A DNA stretch of 64,000 bases, taken from the NCBI RefSeq assembly GCF_903903185.1, contig NZ_CAIUXT010000074.1, positions 1 to 64,000 on the forward strand, in the 5' to 3' direction. Positions 39,742 to 50,290 of this stretch are shown here, piece by piece (position 1 is the stretch's first letter; every line of letters starts with the position of its first letter). The position numbers were made by a program, and so were the translations under genes. Below the pieces are notes generated by a model that did not search any database, was not told where the DNA came from, and saw only the letters and a program-made list of their open reading frames with translations. The stretch comes from an uncultured Rhodoblastus sp. (lineage in GTDB: Bacteria > Pseudomonadota > Alphaproteobacteria > Rhizobiales > Beijerinckiaceae).

Positions 39742-40367
39742 CCGCGCCCCGTCTTTTGGTAAGCGAGCTGACAGGCCTCATGTCTATGGCAATCGACGAG
39801 GTGGTCGTTGACCATGCCGACCGCCTGCATGAAGGCGTAGACGATGGTCGGGCCGCAGAATTTGAAGCCGCGCTGCTTGAGATCGCGCGCCATTTTTTGG
39901 GAGGTTTCGGTCAGGGCCGGGACTTCCTCCATCGCGCGAAAGGCGTTGACGATGGGCCGCCCCTCGACAAAATCCCAGATATAGCCGGAAAAACCCCGGT
40001 CGGCCTCGATGTCGAGATAAAGCCGCGCCGCGCCGACGGCGCCGAGGATCTTGGCGCGGTTGCGGACGATGCCGGCGTCCTGCATCAGAAGCGCGATTTT
40101 GGCTTCGTCATAGGCGGCGATTTTCCGCGCGTCGAAACCATCGAAGGCGGCGCGGAAATTGTCGCGCTTGCGCAGGATGGAAATCCACGACAGGCCGGCC
40201 TGAAACCCATCGAGCAGCAGCTTTTCGAACAAGGCGCGCGAGTCGAATTCGGCCACGCCCCATTCCTCGTCATGATAGGCAAGGTAGGCCGGATCGCAGC
40301 CCGGCCAGGGGCAGCGATGCAGCCCGTCGGGATGTTCCCGAACGATTCGTTTCGGCGCGTCGGTCAT
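39738..40367 (-). CDS. tag: DNA-3-methyladenine glycosylase I
   Basis: CPWPGCDPAYLAYHDEEWGVAEFDSRALFEKLLLDGFQAGLSWISILRKRDNFRAAF; FKFCGPTIVYAFMQAVGMVNDH. Confidence 0.95.
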   Translation of the reverse strand: MTDAPKRIVREHPDGLHRCPWPGCDPAYLAYHDEEWGVAEFDSRALFEKLLLDGFQAGLSWISILRKRDNFRAAFDGFDARKIAAYDEAKIALLMQDAGIVRNRAKILGAVGAARLYLDIEADRGFSGYIWDFVEGRPIVNAFRAMEEVPALTETSQKMARDLKQRGFKFCGPTIVYAFMQAVGMVNDHLVDCHRHEACQLAYQKTGRG

Positions 40368-40462
40368 GCGCCAGATTTAGCCAATCCGGAGGGTTCCGCC
40401 AATGGCGCCCTGCGGCGCGCCAGCGCGTCGAGCGACTTTCGGGCCAGAAAATCGCCGCCCGA

Positions 40463-41290
40463 TCACATCAGCCGCAGCCGCGTCTCGCCGCTGACCAGGA
40501 CCTGGCCGGTCTGCGCCGCTTCTTCGGCGCGGTCGAGGCGCAACAGCGCCAGGCCGCGCGCGCCGGCGCTCGATCCCATCACGCCGACACGCAGATCGCC
40601 AGCCATGACGGCGGCGCCGGGCGTCGCCGGGGCGCCTTCGAGAGTGACCTTGATCACCCGGTTGCGGGTCAAGCCGCGATATTGCATCCGCGCCACCACT
40701 TCCTGCCCGACGAAACAGCCTTTCTTGAAATCGACGCCATTGAGCTGGTCCATGTCGGCCTCATGCGGAAAGGCGTCGCCATAGACGAAATCGACGCCGC
40801 CCTCGGGAACGCCAAGCGCAATGCGATGCGCGTCATAAGCGGCGATTCCGGCGTCGCCGCCAAAGGTCAGCATCACCGCTGCGATGTCGGCAGCCGGCGC
40901 GACGAGGCGCGCGCCCATGTCGGGATGGCGGCTGTCCTGCGCGCCCTCGGCGACGACGCCGCCATAAAGCGCGATCACGCCAAGCGACTCGCTGAGGTCG
41001 GCGATCTCGACCTTCGCCCGCAATTTATACATCGACAGGCGCTTGACCAGTTCCGGGATTTTCTCGCGCTTGACGTCGAGCAGAATGGCGTCGGGCCCAT
41101 TGGCGCAAGAATTGGCGGTCATCAGAAAATCGAACAGGATCTTGCCCTGTGGCGTCAACAGCGCCGCCCAGCGCGCCTCGTCGGCGCCGAGCGTCACGAC
41201 ATTGCCGGTGACCAGCCCTTGCAGGAAGGCGCGCGCTTCCGCTCCGCCGACGCGAACGATACCACGATCCGACAAATAAGACGCTTTCAT
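40463..41290 (-). CDS. ygfZ: Folate-binding protein YgfZ (GcvT-like)
   Basis: GVDFKKGCFVGQEVVARMQYRG signature; start at MKASYLSDRG. Confidence 0.9.
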   Translation of the reverse strand: MKASYLSDRGIVRVGGAEARAFLQGLVTGNVVTLGADEARWAALLTPQGKILFDFLMTANSCANGPDAILLDVKREKIPELVKRLSMYKLRAKVEIADLSESLGVIALYGGVVAEGAQDSRHPDMGARLVAPAADIAAVMLTFGGDAGIAAYDAHRIALGVPEGGVDFVYGDAFPHEADMDQLNGVDFKKGCFVGQEVVARMQYRGLTRNRVIKVTLEGAPATPGAAVMAGDLRVGVMGSSAGARGLALLRLDRAEEAAQTGQVLVSGETRLRLM

Positions 41291-41452
41291 GCCATTCCCC
41301 GTCGTCCGCCGGCCCGACGAGGTCCTGCCTCCGGCCTGTTCCGCCCCTGTTCCAGCCAATCCGCCCATTGTTTCATGGCGAAAGCCGTTATGATAACGCA
41401 TGCATGCAAGCTTCGGTCCGTAGCCGCGGCAAAATTTCCGGAAAAAGCCTCC

Positions 41453-42781
41453 ATGACTGCGAAAAATTTCGATTTCATCCTGCGCGGCGGCCTGGTGGTC
41501 AATCACGACGGCGTCGGCCCGCGCGACATCGGCATTCGGGCTGAAACCATCGCCGCCATCGGCGACCTGTCGCTGGCGAGCGCCGGAACGACCATCGATT
41601 GCGACGGCCTGCATATCCTGCCGGGCGTCATCGACACCCAGGTGCATTTCCGCGAGCCGGGGCCCACCCACAAGGAAGATCTCGAAACCGGCTCGCGCGC
41701 CGCCGTGCTTGGCGGCGTCGTCGGCGTGTTCGAAATGCCCAATACCAATCCTTTGACCACGACGCCGGAAGCGCTGGCCGATAAAGTGGCCCGGGCGACC
41801 GGGCGGATGCACTGCGATTTCGCCTTCTATGTTGGCGGCACCCATGAAAACGCCAAAGATATCGCGGAGCTGGAGCGCCTGCCCGGCGCCGCCGGCATCA
41901 AGGTCTTCATGGGGTCGTCCACCGGTTCGCTGCTGGTCGCCGACGACGCCGGCGTGACCGAAATCCTGCGTCATGCGCGCCGCCGCGCCGCCTTCCACAG
42001 CGAGGACGAATTTCGCCTGATCGAACGCATGGGCGAGCGCGTCCCCGGCGATCCCGCCTCGCATCCGGTCTGGCGCGACGTCGAGACCGCGATGGCCTGC
42101 ACCCGGCGTCTCATCGCCATCGCCCGCGCGCAGCGCGCGCGCATCCACGTGCTGCATGTCTCGACCGGCGAAGAGATCGAGTTATTGAGCCGGCACAAGG
42201 ACATAGCCAGCGTCGAGGTGACGCCGCACCACCTCACCCTGTCGGCGGACGACTACGCGACTTTGGGGACGAAAATCCAGATGAACCCGCCGGTGCGCGA
42301 CAAGAGCCATCGCGAGATCCTCTGGCGGGGGCTCGACCAGGGCGTCGTCGATGTGATCGGCTCCGACCATGCGCCGCATACGCTGGAGGAAAAGGCGAGA
42401 GCCTATCCCGACAGCCCCTCCGGCATGACCGGGGCGCAGACGCTTGTGCCGATCATGCTCGACCATGTCGCGGCGGGGCGGCTGACGCTGCAACGCTTCG
42501 TCGATCTGACCAGCGCCGGCCCGGCCCGGCTGTTCCAGATCGCGCGCAAGGGGCGCATCGCGGTCGGCTTCGACGCCGACCTGACCATCGTCGATCTGAA
42601 GCGGCGCGAAACCATAAGAAACAGCTGGATCGCCTCGCGCTGCGGCTGGACCCCCTATCACGGCAAGCAAGTGACAGGCTGGCCGGTGGGGACCTTCGTG
42701 CGCGGCGCCCGGGTAATGTGGGAGGGCGAGGTCTTGGCGCCCTCGACGGGCCAGCCGATCCGCTTTCTGGAGGCTTTGTGA
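41453..42781 (+). CDS. pyrC: Dihydroorotase
   Basis: GVIDTQVHFREPGPTHKEDLETGSRAAVLGGV, GSDHAPHTLEEKARAYPDSPSGMTGAQT. Start MTAKNFDFILRGG. Confidence 0.9.
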   Translation: MTAKNFDFILRGGLVVNHDGVGPRDIGIRAETIAAIGDLSLASAGTTIDCDGLHILPGVIDTQVHFREPGPTHKEDLETGSRAAVLGGVVGVFEMPNTNPLTTTPEALADKVARATGRMHCDFAFYVGGTHENAKDIAELERLPGAAGIKVFMGSSTGSLLVADDAGVTEILRHARRRAAFHSEDEFRLIERMGERVPGDPASHPVWRDVETAMACTRRLIAIARAQRARIHVLHVSTGEEIELLSRHKDIASVEVTPHHLTLSADDYATLGTKIQMNPPVRDKSHREILWRGLDQGVVDVIGSDHAPHTLEEKARAYPDSPSGMTGAQTLVPIMLDHVAAGRLTLQRFVDLTSAGPARLFQIARKGRIAVGFDADLTIVDLKRRETIRNSWIASRCGWTPYHGKQVTGWPVGTFVRGARVMWEGEVLAPSTGQPIRFLEAL

Positions 42782-42796
42782 CGCCGCCGCCCGGCG

Positions 42797-43165
42797 TCAG
42801 TCCTTTGGCGGCTTGCGGCATACCCGCAGGTAGGGGTGCTGGAAATCCCAGGTGCTGATCGGGACGCGTTTCCTGAAGACGCAGTTCTGCTTGCCGGCAT
42901 GATCGGCATAGACCGTCATTTCATGCAACTGGTCGGCGTCGCGCCAGTTTCTCTCCAGATAGCCGTTTGGATCGTATTTATACAGACCCGAGGTCCAGTA
43001 GGAACCGGGGTCAATGGGGCCGGGATCGACATCCCAATAGGCCGTGCCATTGGCGTAGCGCATTTTTTGCGCCTGCGCCGGCGATGTCAACGCCCAGCTT
43101 GCGAAGACGGCGAGCGCCACAACGCCGGCCAACTGAATTTTCAAAAGCCAAGCCTGATGATTCAT
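42797..43165 (-). CDS. Small secreted protein of unknown function
   Basis: Signal peptide (LAGVVALAVFASWALTSPAQAQ), 122 aa, good codon pattern; embedded in ORF 42797..43513. Confidence 0.6.
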   Translation of the reverse strand: MNHQAWLLKIQLAGVVALAVFASWALTSPAQAQKMRYANGTAYWDVDPGPIDPGSYWTSGLYKYDPNGYLERNWRDADQLHEMTVYADHAGKQNCVFRKRVPISTWDFQHPYLRVCRKPPKD

Positions 43166-43269
43166 GCGATCGGCTCCTTGTCGCCGCGCCCGCCGACGGC
43201 GCCATGCCCGCATCCATTGCATATAGGCAAAAATTGCGGCGGCGCGAGACCCGATCGAAGAACAACGCT

Positions 43270-45483
43270 TCAGAATTTTTGTCCGAACAGCTGTTCGAAA
43301 AAATTGCCGCTTTCCGCGGCCGGACGCGGGCGGCGGCCCGGCGGCGAATTGGGAATGTTTTCCGGCGGCGTCGGCTCGTCGTCGCGTTCGGGCGCATCGG
43401 CCACGACCCGGCCGGGACCATTGATCGCCATCGGCGCGCCGGGATTTGACGTGTCCATATGGACGGCGGCCAGACGCGGCGGCGCGGCGGGCGGCGGCGT
43501 CGGCTGCGGCCAAAGCGACGCCGCCAGCCCCGCCGCCAGACTTTCGCTGCGCCAGCCCCCCGTCGGCAGGCCGGCGACGACCATTCCCTTCAACGCCTCG
43601 CGCATGTAGCGCGACCAGATTTCGACCGGCAGATTGGCGCCCGAGGCTTTTTTGGTCGGCGCATTATCGTCGTTGCCGAGCCAGACGCCGGTGACGAGCT
43701 GGCTGGTGTAGCCGACGAACCAGGCGTCGCGGTAATCCTGGCTGGTGCCGGTTTTCCCCGCCGCCTCCCAGCCCGGCAGGTCGGCTTTCTTGCCGGTGCC
43801 GATGGTCAGGGTCTGCTCCAGCATGGCGTTCATCATCGCCACATATTGCGGATCGACGACGCGCCCGTTGCTTGAGCCTTTTCGCGCGTAAAGCAGCTTG
43901 CCGTCCGCCGTCCGCACCTTGGTGACGATGTGCGGCTGCACGCCGATGCCGCCATTGGCGAAGGGGACGTAGGACGAAACCAGCTCCAGCGGCGTGACCT
44001 CGGAAGTGCCGAGCGCGATCGAGGCGTTGGGCTGCATTTCCGAGACGATTCCGAGCCGATGCGCGGTCTGGATCACCGCGCGCGGACCGACCTCCCGCCC
44101 CAGCCGCACCGACACCGTATTGAGCGAGAGAGCCAGCGCCGTGGTGAGGTTGACCGGGCCCAGGTATTTATGGGTGGAATTTTCCGGCCGCCAGCCGTTC
44201 ACATCGATGGGCGCGTCGTCGCGCACACTGTCGGGCGTCAGGCCATGTTCGAGCGCGGTCAGGTAGACGAAGGGCTTGAAGGCGGAGCCGGGCTGGCGCC
44301 GCGCCGAGACCGCGCGGTCAAACTGGCTGTCCTCGTAATCGCGCCCGCCGATCAGCGCGCGGATGGCGCCGGCGCTGTCGAGCGAGACCAGCGCGCCTTG
44401 CGCCACGCCATATTTCCCGCCCTGCCGGTTGAGCACATCGACGAGCGCGCGTTCGGCGGCGGCCTGCATCGCCGGATCGATGGTCGAGGTCACGACAATA
44501 TCCTCGTCGATGGCGCCGATGGTGTCGTCGAGCACGTCCATGACGTAGTCGGCGGCGTAATTGAGCGAGCCGCCGGCTTTCGCGCGCACCGCATGGGCCG
44601 GGTGGGACAAGGCCACCTGCGCCATGGCCTCGGTGATATGGCCCTCCTGCGCCATGGCGGCGACGACCTGGTTGGCGCGCTCGACCGCCGCAGGCTCATT
44701 ATGATTGGGCGCTAGCTTGCTCGGCGCCTTCATCAGGCCGGCCAGCATCGCCGACTCGGGCAGGGTGGCGAGCCTGGCCGAATGGCCGAAATATTTCTGC
44801 GCCGCCGCATCGACGCCATAGGCGCCCGAGCCGAAATAGACGCGGTTGAGGTAGAGTTCGAGAATCTGGTCCTTGGAATAGCGATGCTCCAGCCAGAGCG
44901 CCAGAATGGCCTCCTGAATCTTGCGCGAGACCGTGCGCTCCTGAGTCAGGAACAGGTTTTTCGCCAATTGCTGGGTCAGGGTCGAGCCGCCCTGGACGCC
45001 GCCCCGCCCGAGCGCGTTGCGAAACAGGGCGCGGACAACCCCGACCGGATCGAGGCCCCAGTGGCTGTAGAAGCGGCGGTCCTCGATGGCGACGAAGGCT
45101 TTCGGCAGATAGGGGGGCAGGTCCTGCAGGCGGATCGCCGCCCCGCCGGTGTCGCCGCGATTGGCGAGCAGGGAGCCGTCGACGCCGAGCACGGCGATAT
45201 TGGGCGGGCGCTTGGGCACTGCGAGATGGTCGATATGGGGCAGTTGCGAACCGTAATAAATGACCATCCCGCCGGCTCCGATCAGGCCCCAGACGGCAAG
45301 GACGAAGCCCCAATAGACCAGCCGGCCGAGGCCGAAACCCTTTTTGCCGCGCGCCGGCTTTTCGGTTCTTTGGGCTCGTCTCGGACCGCGCGGCTCCGCC
45401 TCGACGCGCGGCGCGCGGCCGGAATCGGCTCGGGCGGCAAAGCCAGGCTCGATTCGCTCGCCGCCCGATTTCTTTCGCGCCAT
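43270..45483 (-). CDS. Class A penicillin-binding protein (PBP1A-like)
   Basis: Transglycosylase IEDRRFYSHWGLDPVGVVRA, GGSTLTQQLAKNLFLTQERTVSRKIQEA; transpeptidase RQPGSAFKPFVYL, AGKTGTSQDYRDAWFVGYT. Confidence 0.95.
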   Translation of the reverse strand: MARKKSGGERIEPGFAARADSGRAPRVEAEPRGPRRAQRTEKPARGKKGFGLGRLVYWGFVLAVWGLIGAGGMVIYYGSQLPHIDHLAVPKRPPNIAVLGVDGSLLANRGDTGGAAIRLQDLPPYLPKAFVAIEDRRFYSHWGLDPVGVVRALFRNALGRGGVQGGSTLTQQLAKNLFLTQERTVSRKIQEAILALWLEHRYSKDQILELYLNRVYFGSGAYGVDAAAQKYFGHSARLATLPESAMLAGLMKAPSKLAPNHNEPAAVERANQVVAAMAQEGHITEAMAQVALSHPAHAVRAKAGGSLNYAADYVMDVLDDTIGAIDEDIVVTSTIDPAMQAAAERALVDVLNRQGGKYGVAQGALVSLDSAGAIRALIGGRDYEDSQFDRAVSARRQPGSAFKPFVYLTALEHGLTPDSVRDDAPIDVNGWRPENSTHKYLGPVNLTTALALSLNTVSVRLGREVGPRAVIQTAHRLGIVSEMQPNASIALGTSEVTPLELVSSYVPFANGGIGVQPHIVTKVRTADGKLLYARKGSSNGRVVDPQYVAMMNAMLEQTLTIGTGKKADLPGWEAAGKTGTSQDYRDAWFVGYTSQLVTGVWLGNDDNAPTKKASGANLPVEIWSRYMREALKGMVVAGLPTGGWRSESLAAGLAASLWPQPTPPPAAPPRLAAVHMDTSNPGAPMAINGPGRVVADAPERDDEPTPPENIPNSPPGRRPRPAAESGNFFEQLFGQKF

Positions 45484-45717
45484 GATGCCGCTGTCCGAGT
45501 CTGTAAGGTGAGGAGCATGGAGAAGTGAAAGGCGTGTTTTCAATTTAAAGGGGGCGAATTAAGGGCCGGTTAAGTGTTTTGCCGCCGCGCTCGATTTGGG
45601 GCTGGGCGCCGCATCGGCTAAAATCTTGGGCTCACGTCCTTGCTTTGGCGGCGCAGCCGCTGCAAAGTTGCGCCCCCGTAAAACCTCCGGTTTTTTCTGC
45701 ATTCGGATTGCCGCCCC

Positions 45718-46836
45718 ATGAAAGTCACGCTCGAGAGATCGGCTCTCCTCAAATCGCTCGGCCATGTGCATCGCGTCGTCGAGCGGCGCACGACCATTCC
45801 GATCCTCTCCAATGTCCTGCTCAGCGCCGGCGGCGGCGGATTGCAGCTCAAGGCCACCGATCTCGATCTCGAAGTCACCGAAACCGTCCCCGCCGATGTC
45901 GGCAAGGCCGGCGCCACTACCTTGCCGGCCCATGTTCTCTACGAAATCGTCCGCAAATTGCCCGATGGCGCCCAGGTGTCGCTGGAGTCGGGGACCGACG
46001 GCGGCCAGCTGCAACTGCGTTCGGGCCGCTCGCGCTTCAACCTGCAATCCCTGCCGGAAAGCGATTTTCCCGACCTCGCCGCCGGCGACATGAGCCATAA
46101 GTTCAAGCTCCCCGCGGGCGAACTCAAGCGGCTGATCGACAAGACCCAATTCGCCATCTCCAACGAGGAAACCCGCTATTACCTCAACGGCGTCTTCATG
46201 CACGTCGCCGAGGCCGACGGCGTGTCGGTGCTGCGCGCGGTGGCGACCGACGGCCACCGTCTCGCGCGGCTGGAGACGCCGGCCCCCGCAGGCGCCGCCG
46301 GAATGCCGGGCGTCATCGTGCCGCGCAAGGCGGTGGCGGAAGTGCAGAAACTGATCGAAGAGCCGGATCTGGAAGTCGGCGTCGAGCTTTCCGCGACCAA
46401 GATCCGCTTTACGCTTGGCGAAGTGGTGCTGACCTCGAAACTGATCGACGGCTCCTTCCCCGATTACGGGCGGGTCATTCCGGCGCATAACGACAAGTTT
46501 CTGACCGTCGAGCGCAAGGATTTCGCCGATGCGGTCGATCGCGTCTCGACCATTTCCTCGGAGCGCGGACGCGCCGTCAAACTCGCGGTTTCCGAAGGCA
46601 AGCTGGTGCTCTCCGTCACCAATCCGGATTCAGGGTCGGCGGTGGAGGAGCTGGAGGTCGATTACAACGCCAGCCCGCTGGAGATCGGGTTCAACGCCCG
46701 CTACCTGATCGATATCGCCAACCAGCTCGACGGCGACACGGCTTTGTTCAAGCTCAACGATTCCGGCTCGCCGACCATCGTGCAGGACCGCGAAGGCGCG
46801 AGCGCGCTTTATGTCTTGATGCCGATGCGGGTGTGA
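45718..46836 (+). CDS. dnaN: DNA polymerase III subunit beta
   Basis: MKVTLERSALLKSLGHVHRVVERRTTIPILSNVLL; C-terminal ALYVLMPMRV. Confidence 0.97.
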   Translation: MKVTLERSALLKSLGHVHRVVERRTTIPILSNVLLSAGGGGLQLKATDLDLEVTETVPADVGKAGATTLPAHVLYEIVRKLPDGAQVSLESGTDGGQLQLRSGRSRFNLQSLPESDFPDLAAGDMSHKFKLPAGELKRLIDKTQFAISNEETRYYLNGVFMHVAEADGVSVLRAVATDGHRLARLETPAPAGAAGMPGVIVPRKAVAEVQKLIEEPDLEVGVELSATKIRFTLGEVVLTSKLIDGSFPDYGRVIPAHNDKFLTVERKDFADAVDRVSTISSERGRAVKLAVSEGKLVLSVTNPDSGSAVEELEVDYNASPLEIGFNARYLIDIANQLDGDTALFKLNDSGSPTIVQDREGASALYVLMPMRV

Positions 46837-46848
46837 ACGGCGCCGCTT

Positions 46849-48849
46849 GTGCCGGCAATGCCCCAATTCCCTATGCACCTGACTTTCCGGCCCGATATCA
46901 ATGGATTGCGCGCCATCGCGGTGGTCAGCGTGGTCGCCTTTCATGTCGAGCGGCGGCTGGCGCCGGGCGGCTTCGTCGGCGTCGATATTTTTTTCGTCAT
47001 TTCCGGCTATCTGATTTCGCGGATCATTTTTTCCGAAATTTCGGTGGGCCAATTCAGCTTGCGGCGGTTTTACGCGCGCAGGGTGCGCCGCATTTTCCCG
47101 GCTTTGGCGCTGGTGCTCGGCGCCGTCTGGCTTGGCGGCCTGTTATGGCTGCCGCCGCCGGCCCTGACCGTGCTCGGCCAGCATCAGCTCGAAGCCGCCG
47201 CCTATATCCTCAATTTCAGTCTGGCGGCGGAGGTCAATTATTTCGCCCCCTCGGCGCAAGGCAATCCGCTCCTGCATTTGTGGTCGCTGAGCATCGAGGA
47301 GCAATTCTACATCGTCTGGCCGGCGCTGCTGATTCTGGGCCTCCGCCTAAGGCTGCCTACCGCCGCGCTGATCCTTGCCGTCACGGCGCTGTCATTCGGG
47401 TTCAATCTCTATTCCACGCCTCGCGATCCCACCGCCGCCTTTTATCTCCCCTGGGGTCGCGTCTGGGAGCTGGCGCTGGGCGCCGCCGTAGCGCGCTTCG
47501 AGCTTTCGCGCGGACCGCCGCCGGGCGGCGCACGGCGAGGAGGACTGGCGCTCGCCGGAATCGCGCTGATGGCGGCGGCCATCGTGCTGTTCGACGAAAA
47601 CCAGGCTTTTCCGGGCTGGCGCGCGGTGGTTCCGACGCTGGGCTGCGCCATGGTCATCGCCTTTCCGGGCCGCTGGAGCGAAAAACTCCTTTGCGCGGCG
47701 CCGATGCAATTTTTCGGCAATCTGTCCTATCCCTTCTATCTCTGGCACTGGCCTTTGCTGGCTTTCGCCTTTCTGCGCTGGGGCGCGCTGGCGCCGCCGG
47801 GCCTGCGGCCGGCGCTGGCGGCGCTGGCGCTGATTCTCGCGGCGCTGACCAATCGCTTCGTCGAGCGGCCGATCTTCGCTTTTTCCGTTCGGCGTCCATG
47901 GAAAACCGTCGCGGCGCTGGCGGCGGCGCTGGCGGCGCTCGGGCTGATCGGAATGCTGACGCGCGCCGAAAAAGGCTTCCCCGGCCGCTATCCCGCGCAG
48001 GTCGCGGCGATATTCGCCTTCCCGCCGCATGGATTCGAGCAGCAAGCCTATCGCGCCGGCCTTTGTTACGACGACCGGCGCGACGAACACCTGACGCCTG
48101 AGACGGTAGCGCAGGCCTTTGCGCCCCAATGCCTGCAAAAGGCCGATCCCGCCAAACCCACCCTCCTGCTGCTCGGCGATTCGCATGGGGCGCATCTTTA
48201 TGCGGGGCTTAGCGCCGTATTCGGCGACAGGGCCAATATCCTGCAACTCAACGCCAGCTATTGCGCGCCGCTGATCGAAAACATCGAACCGGAAGCGGGG
48301 AGCAAGTCGGCGACGCCACGCTGCCGCGCCATCAATGACCATGTGTTCGCCCAGGTCGAAGCGCTGAAGCCCGATATTGTGGTTGTAGGCGCCTATTTTG
48401 GCGTCTTTCTGGACACGCCGGGCTGGGCCACGCGCGATTTTCTCCAGAATTTCCGCGCCGGCGCCCAGGCCTTGCGGGCGCGCGGCGTCGGCCGGGTGAT
48501 CGTCGCCGGACAGATTCCGACCTGGACGCCGAGCCTGCCGCAGCTGGCGGCGAACGAGATTTTGCGCGACGGGAGGACGCCGGTCTTTTCCTCGAATGGT
48601 CTCAATCGCCAGAGTCTTGACGTTGACGCCGCCTTGCGCCGGCAGGATTTTGGCCCGGGCGTGTCTCTTATATCGTTGGCCGAGAAGCTCTGCGACGACA
48701 GAGGCTGCCGCCGCCGCCTTGGCGACGATCTGCCCGAAGATCTGATGGCCATCGATTACGGCCATTTTTCAACGCGCGGATCGGCTTATGTCGCGCGCGA
48801 AATTCTGGGCCCGGCGATCGAGCAAGCGCTCGCCGGCGTCAAACGCTGA
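46849..48849 (+). CDS. Acyltransferase family (OafA/YrhL-like) with C-terminal SGNH domain
   Basis: TFRPDINGLRAIAVVSVVAFHVERRLAPGGFVGVDIFFVISGYLIS; LWSLSIEEQFYIVWP; C-terminal LLLGDSHGAHLYAGL. Confidence 0.93.
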   Translation: MPAMPQFPMHLTFRPDINGLRAIAVVSVVAFHVERRLAPGGFVGVDIFFVISGYLISRIIFSEISVGQFSLRRFYARRVRRIFPALALVLGAVWLGGLLWLPPPALTVLGQHQLEAAAYILNFSLAAEVNYFAPSAQGNPLLHLWSLSIEEQFYIVWPALLILGLRLRLPTAALILAVTALSFGFNLYSTPRDPTAAFYLPWGRVWELALGAAVARFELSRGPPPGGARRGGLALAGIALMAAAIVLFDENQAFPGWRAVVPTLGCAMVIAFPGRWSEKLLCAAPMQFFGNLSYPFYLWHWPLLAFAFLRWGALAPPGLRPALAALALILAALTNRFVERPIFAFSVRRPWKTVAALAAALAALGLIGMLTRAEKGFPGRYPAQVAAIFAFPPHGFEQQAYRAGLCYDDRRDEHLTPETVAQAFAPQCLQKADPAKPTLLLLGDSHGAHLYAGLSAVFGDRANILQLNASYCAPLIENIEPEAGSKSATPRCRAINDHVFAQVEALKPDIVVVGAYFGVFLDTPGWATRDFLQNFRAGAQALRARGVGRVIVAGQIPTWTPSLPQLAANEILRDGRTPVFSSNGLNRQSLDVDAALRRQDFGPGVSLISLAEKLCDDRGCRRRLGDDLPEDLMAIDYGHFSTRGSAYVAREILGPAIEQALAGVKR

Positions 48850-48855
48850 AACACT

Positions 48856-49296
48856 TCACAGCGCCTTGCTCAAAAAGGTCCGCTCGGCGCCGGGCGGGAA
48901 ATTCTCGATCCGCCCGGAGATTGCAAAACCGCATTTGCAGTAAAAATCCAGCGGACCCGCTTCGAACGTGTCGAGATAAAGCCCGACGCAGGCGGTTTCG
49001 CGGGCGAAATTTTCGACTTCGGCGAGGAGGGCGCGGCCAAGCCCGTTGCGGCGCCAATCCGGCGCCAGATAGAACTGGCTGATATAAAGCCAGCGCCAGT
49101 GGATCACGCCATTGACGCCGCCGATCCACTCGCCTCGTTGATCGCGCGCCGCCAGCGTGAAGGTTTTTTCATTGCGCGGGCCGTGGCTCCCGGCGATTTC
49201 CCGTCCCAGACGCGCCGAAACCAGTTTTGAAGCCTCGCTCCCGGCGACTTCCCTTGCGATATGAAAGGGCTTGGTCGGGACCTGTTTTTTTGTCAT
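48856..49296 (-). CDS. GNAT-family N-acetyltransferase
   Basis: YISQFYLAPDWRRNGLGRALLAEVENFARE acetyl-CoA motif; start MTKKQVPTKPF. Confidence 0.85.
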   Translation of the reverse strand: MTKKQVPTKPFHIAREVAGSEASKLVSARLGREIAGSHGPRNEKTFTLAARDQRGEWIGGVNGVIHWRWLYISQFYLAPDWRRNGLGRALLAEVENFARETACVGLYLDTFEAGPLDFYCKCGFAISGRIENFPPGAERTFLSKAL

Positions 49297-49306
49297 GGAT
49301 CCGCGC

Positions 49307-50290
49307 ATGAAAAAAGTTCTGGGTTTTCTCGCCGCACTCTGGCCGCTCGCCGGCATCGGCGCAAGGGCCGAGCCCGATTGCGCTTCCCCTGCCAGAATCG
49401 AGGCGCCGATTGGCGGACCGCTGCAACGGCTGCATCGCGTGGAAGATTACCAGGCGATCCTGCAAAGCTGCACAAACGCCGACAAGGAGCGGTTGGCCAT
49501 CCGCGCCATGCGCGTCGGCGGCGAGGAATTCTTGCTGACCGTGGACTCGAAAAGTCTCGACACGAGCATCGAGCGCCGCACTTGCTGGACCTGCCGCGAA
49601 CCGAAGGGGACGAGCCGCTTCCAGCAATTGGTCGCGCAATTCGCCGACGATCCGGGGAACAGGCTCAAACCCGGCGCTACATGGCTCGACAATGCGGGGC
49701 TGAAACATGGACACGGCGAAGGCGCCTTCCTCACCGCCGACCTCTGTCCGTCACGAAAATCGCTCGACCGCGACTTCCTGCAAAAGCTCGAAAAGGCCGG
49801 CCCCGCGACGCAGATCGCCCTGTCGGTCTCCGGCCTCTGGATCGCCCATCACCCCGAGGATTTCGACTGGCTGCGGCGGGAAAAGGCGGAAGGCCGGCTG
49901 GCCATCACCTTCGTCAATCACTCTTACACCCATCCCTACCGCCCCGGCCTGCCGACAGGGCAGAATTTCCTGCTCGCGCCCGGCCTCGACAAGGACCGCG
50001 AGATTTTCGACGTCGAAAGGCTGCTGATCGCCAATGGCGAGACGCCTTCGGTGTTTTTCCGTTTTCCCGGCCTGATTTCCGACGCCGGCTGGATGCAGGC
50101 GCTAAAGGACGACCATCTGATACCGCTCGGCGCCGACGCCTGGCTGGCGCTGGAGCAAAAGCCGCGCGAGGGCGCCATTATTCTGGTCCACGTCAATGGC
50201 AACGAGCCGCTGGGACTGAGCAAATTTCAGGATCTAAGCCTCCGGGGCGCTCTGCCGACGCCGTTCCTCCCGCTCACCCGGGCGCCTTGA
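49307..50290 (+). CDS. Polysaccharide deacetylase-like secreted protein
   Basis: Signal peptide; AFLTADLCPSRKSLDRDFLQKL, ITFVNHSYTHPYRP (NodB-like H-S-x-x-H). Confidence 0.75.
   Translation: MKKVLGFLAALWPLAGIGARAEPDCASPARIEAPIGGPLQRLHRVEDYQAILQSCTNADKERLAIRAMRVGGEEFLLTVDSKSLDTSIERRTCWTCREPKGTSRFQQLVAQFADDPGNRLKPGATWLDNAGLKHGHGEGAFLTADLCPSRKSLDRDFLQKLEKAGPATQIALSVSGLWIAHHPEDFDWLRREKAEGRLAITFVNHSYTHPYRPGLPTGQNFLLAPGLDKDREIFDVERLLIANGETPSVFFRFPGLISDAGWMQALKDDHLIPLGADAWLALEQKPREGAIILVHVNGNEPLGLSKFQDLSLRGALPTPFLPLTRAP

Noticed and set aside
37628-39781. 717-aa ORF as a single protein
   Set aside because: Its first ~380 codons overlap antiframe the HD and PTP genes; only the NrtR-like C-terminal part (start 38635) is real. 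Likewise the N-terminal parts of 40463..42157, 40682..42781 and 17540..18937 are out-of-frame extensions.
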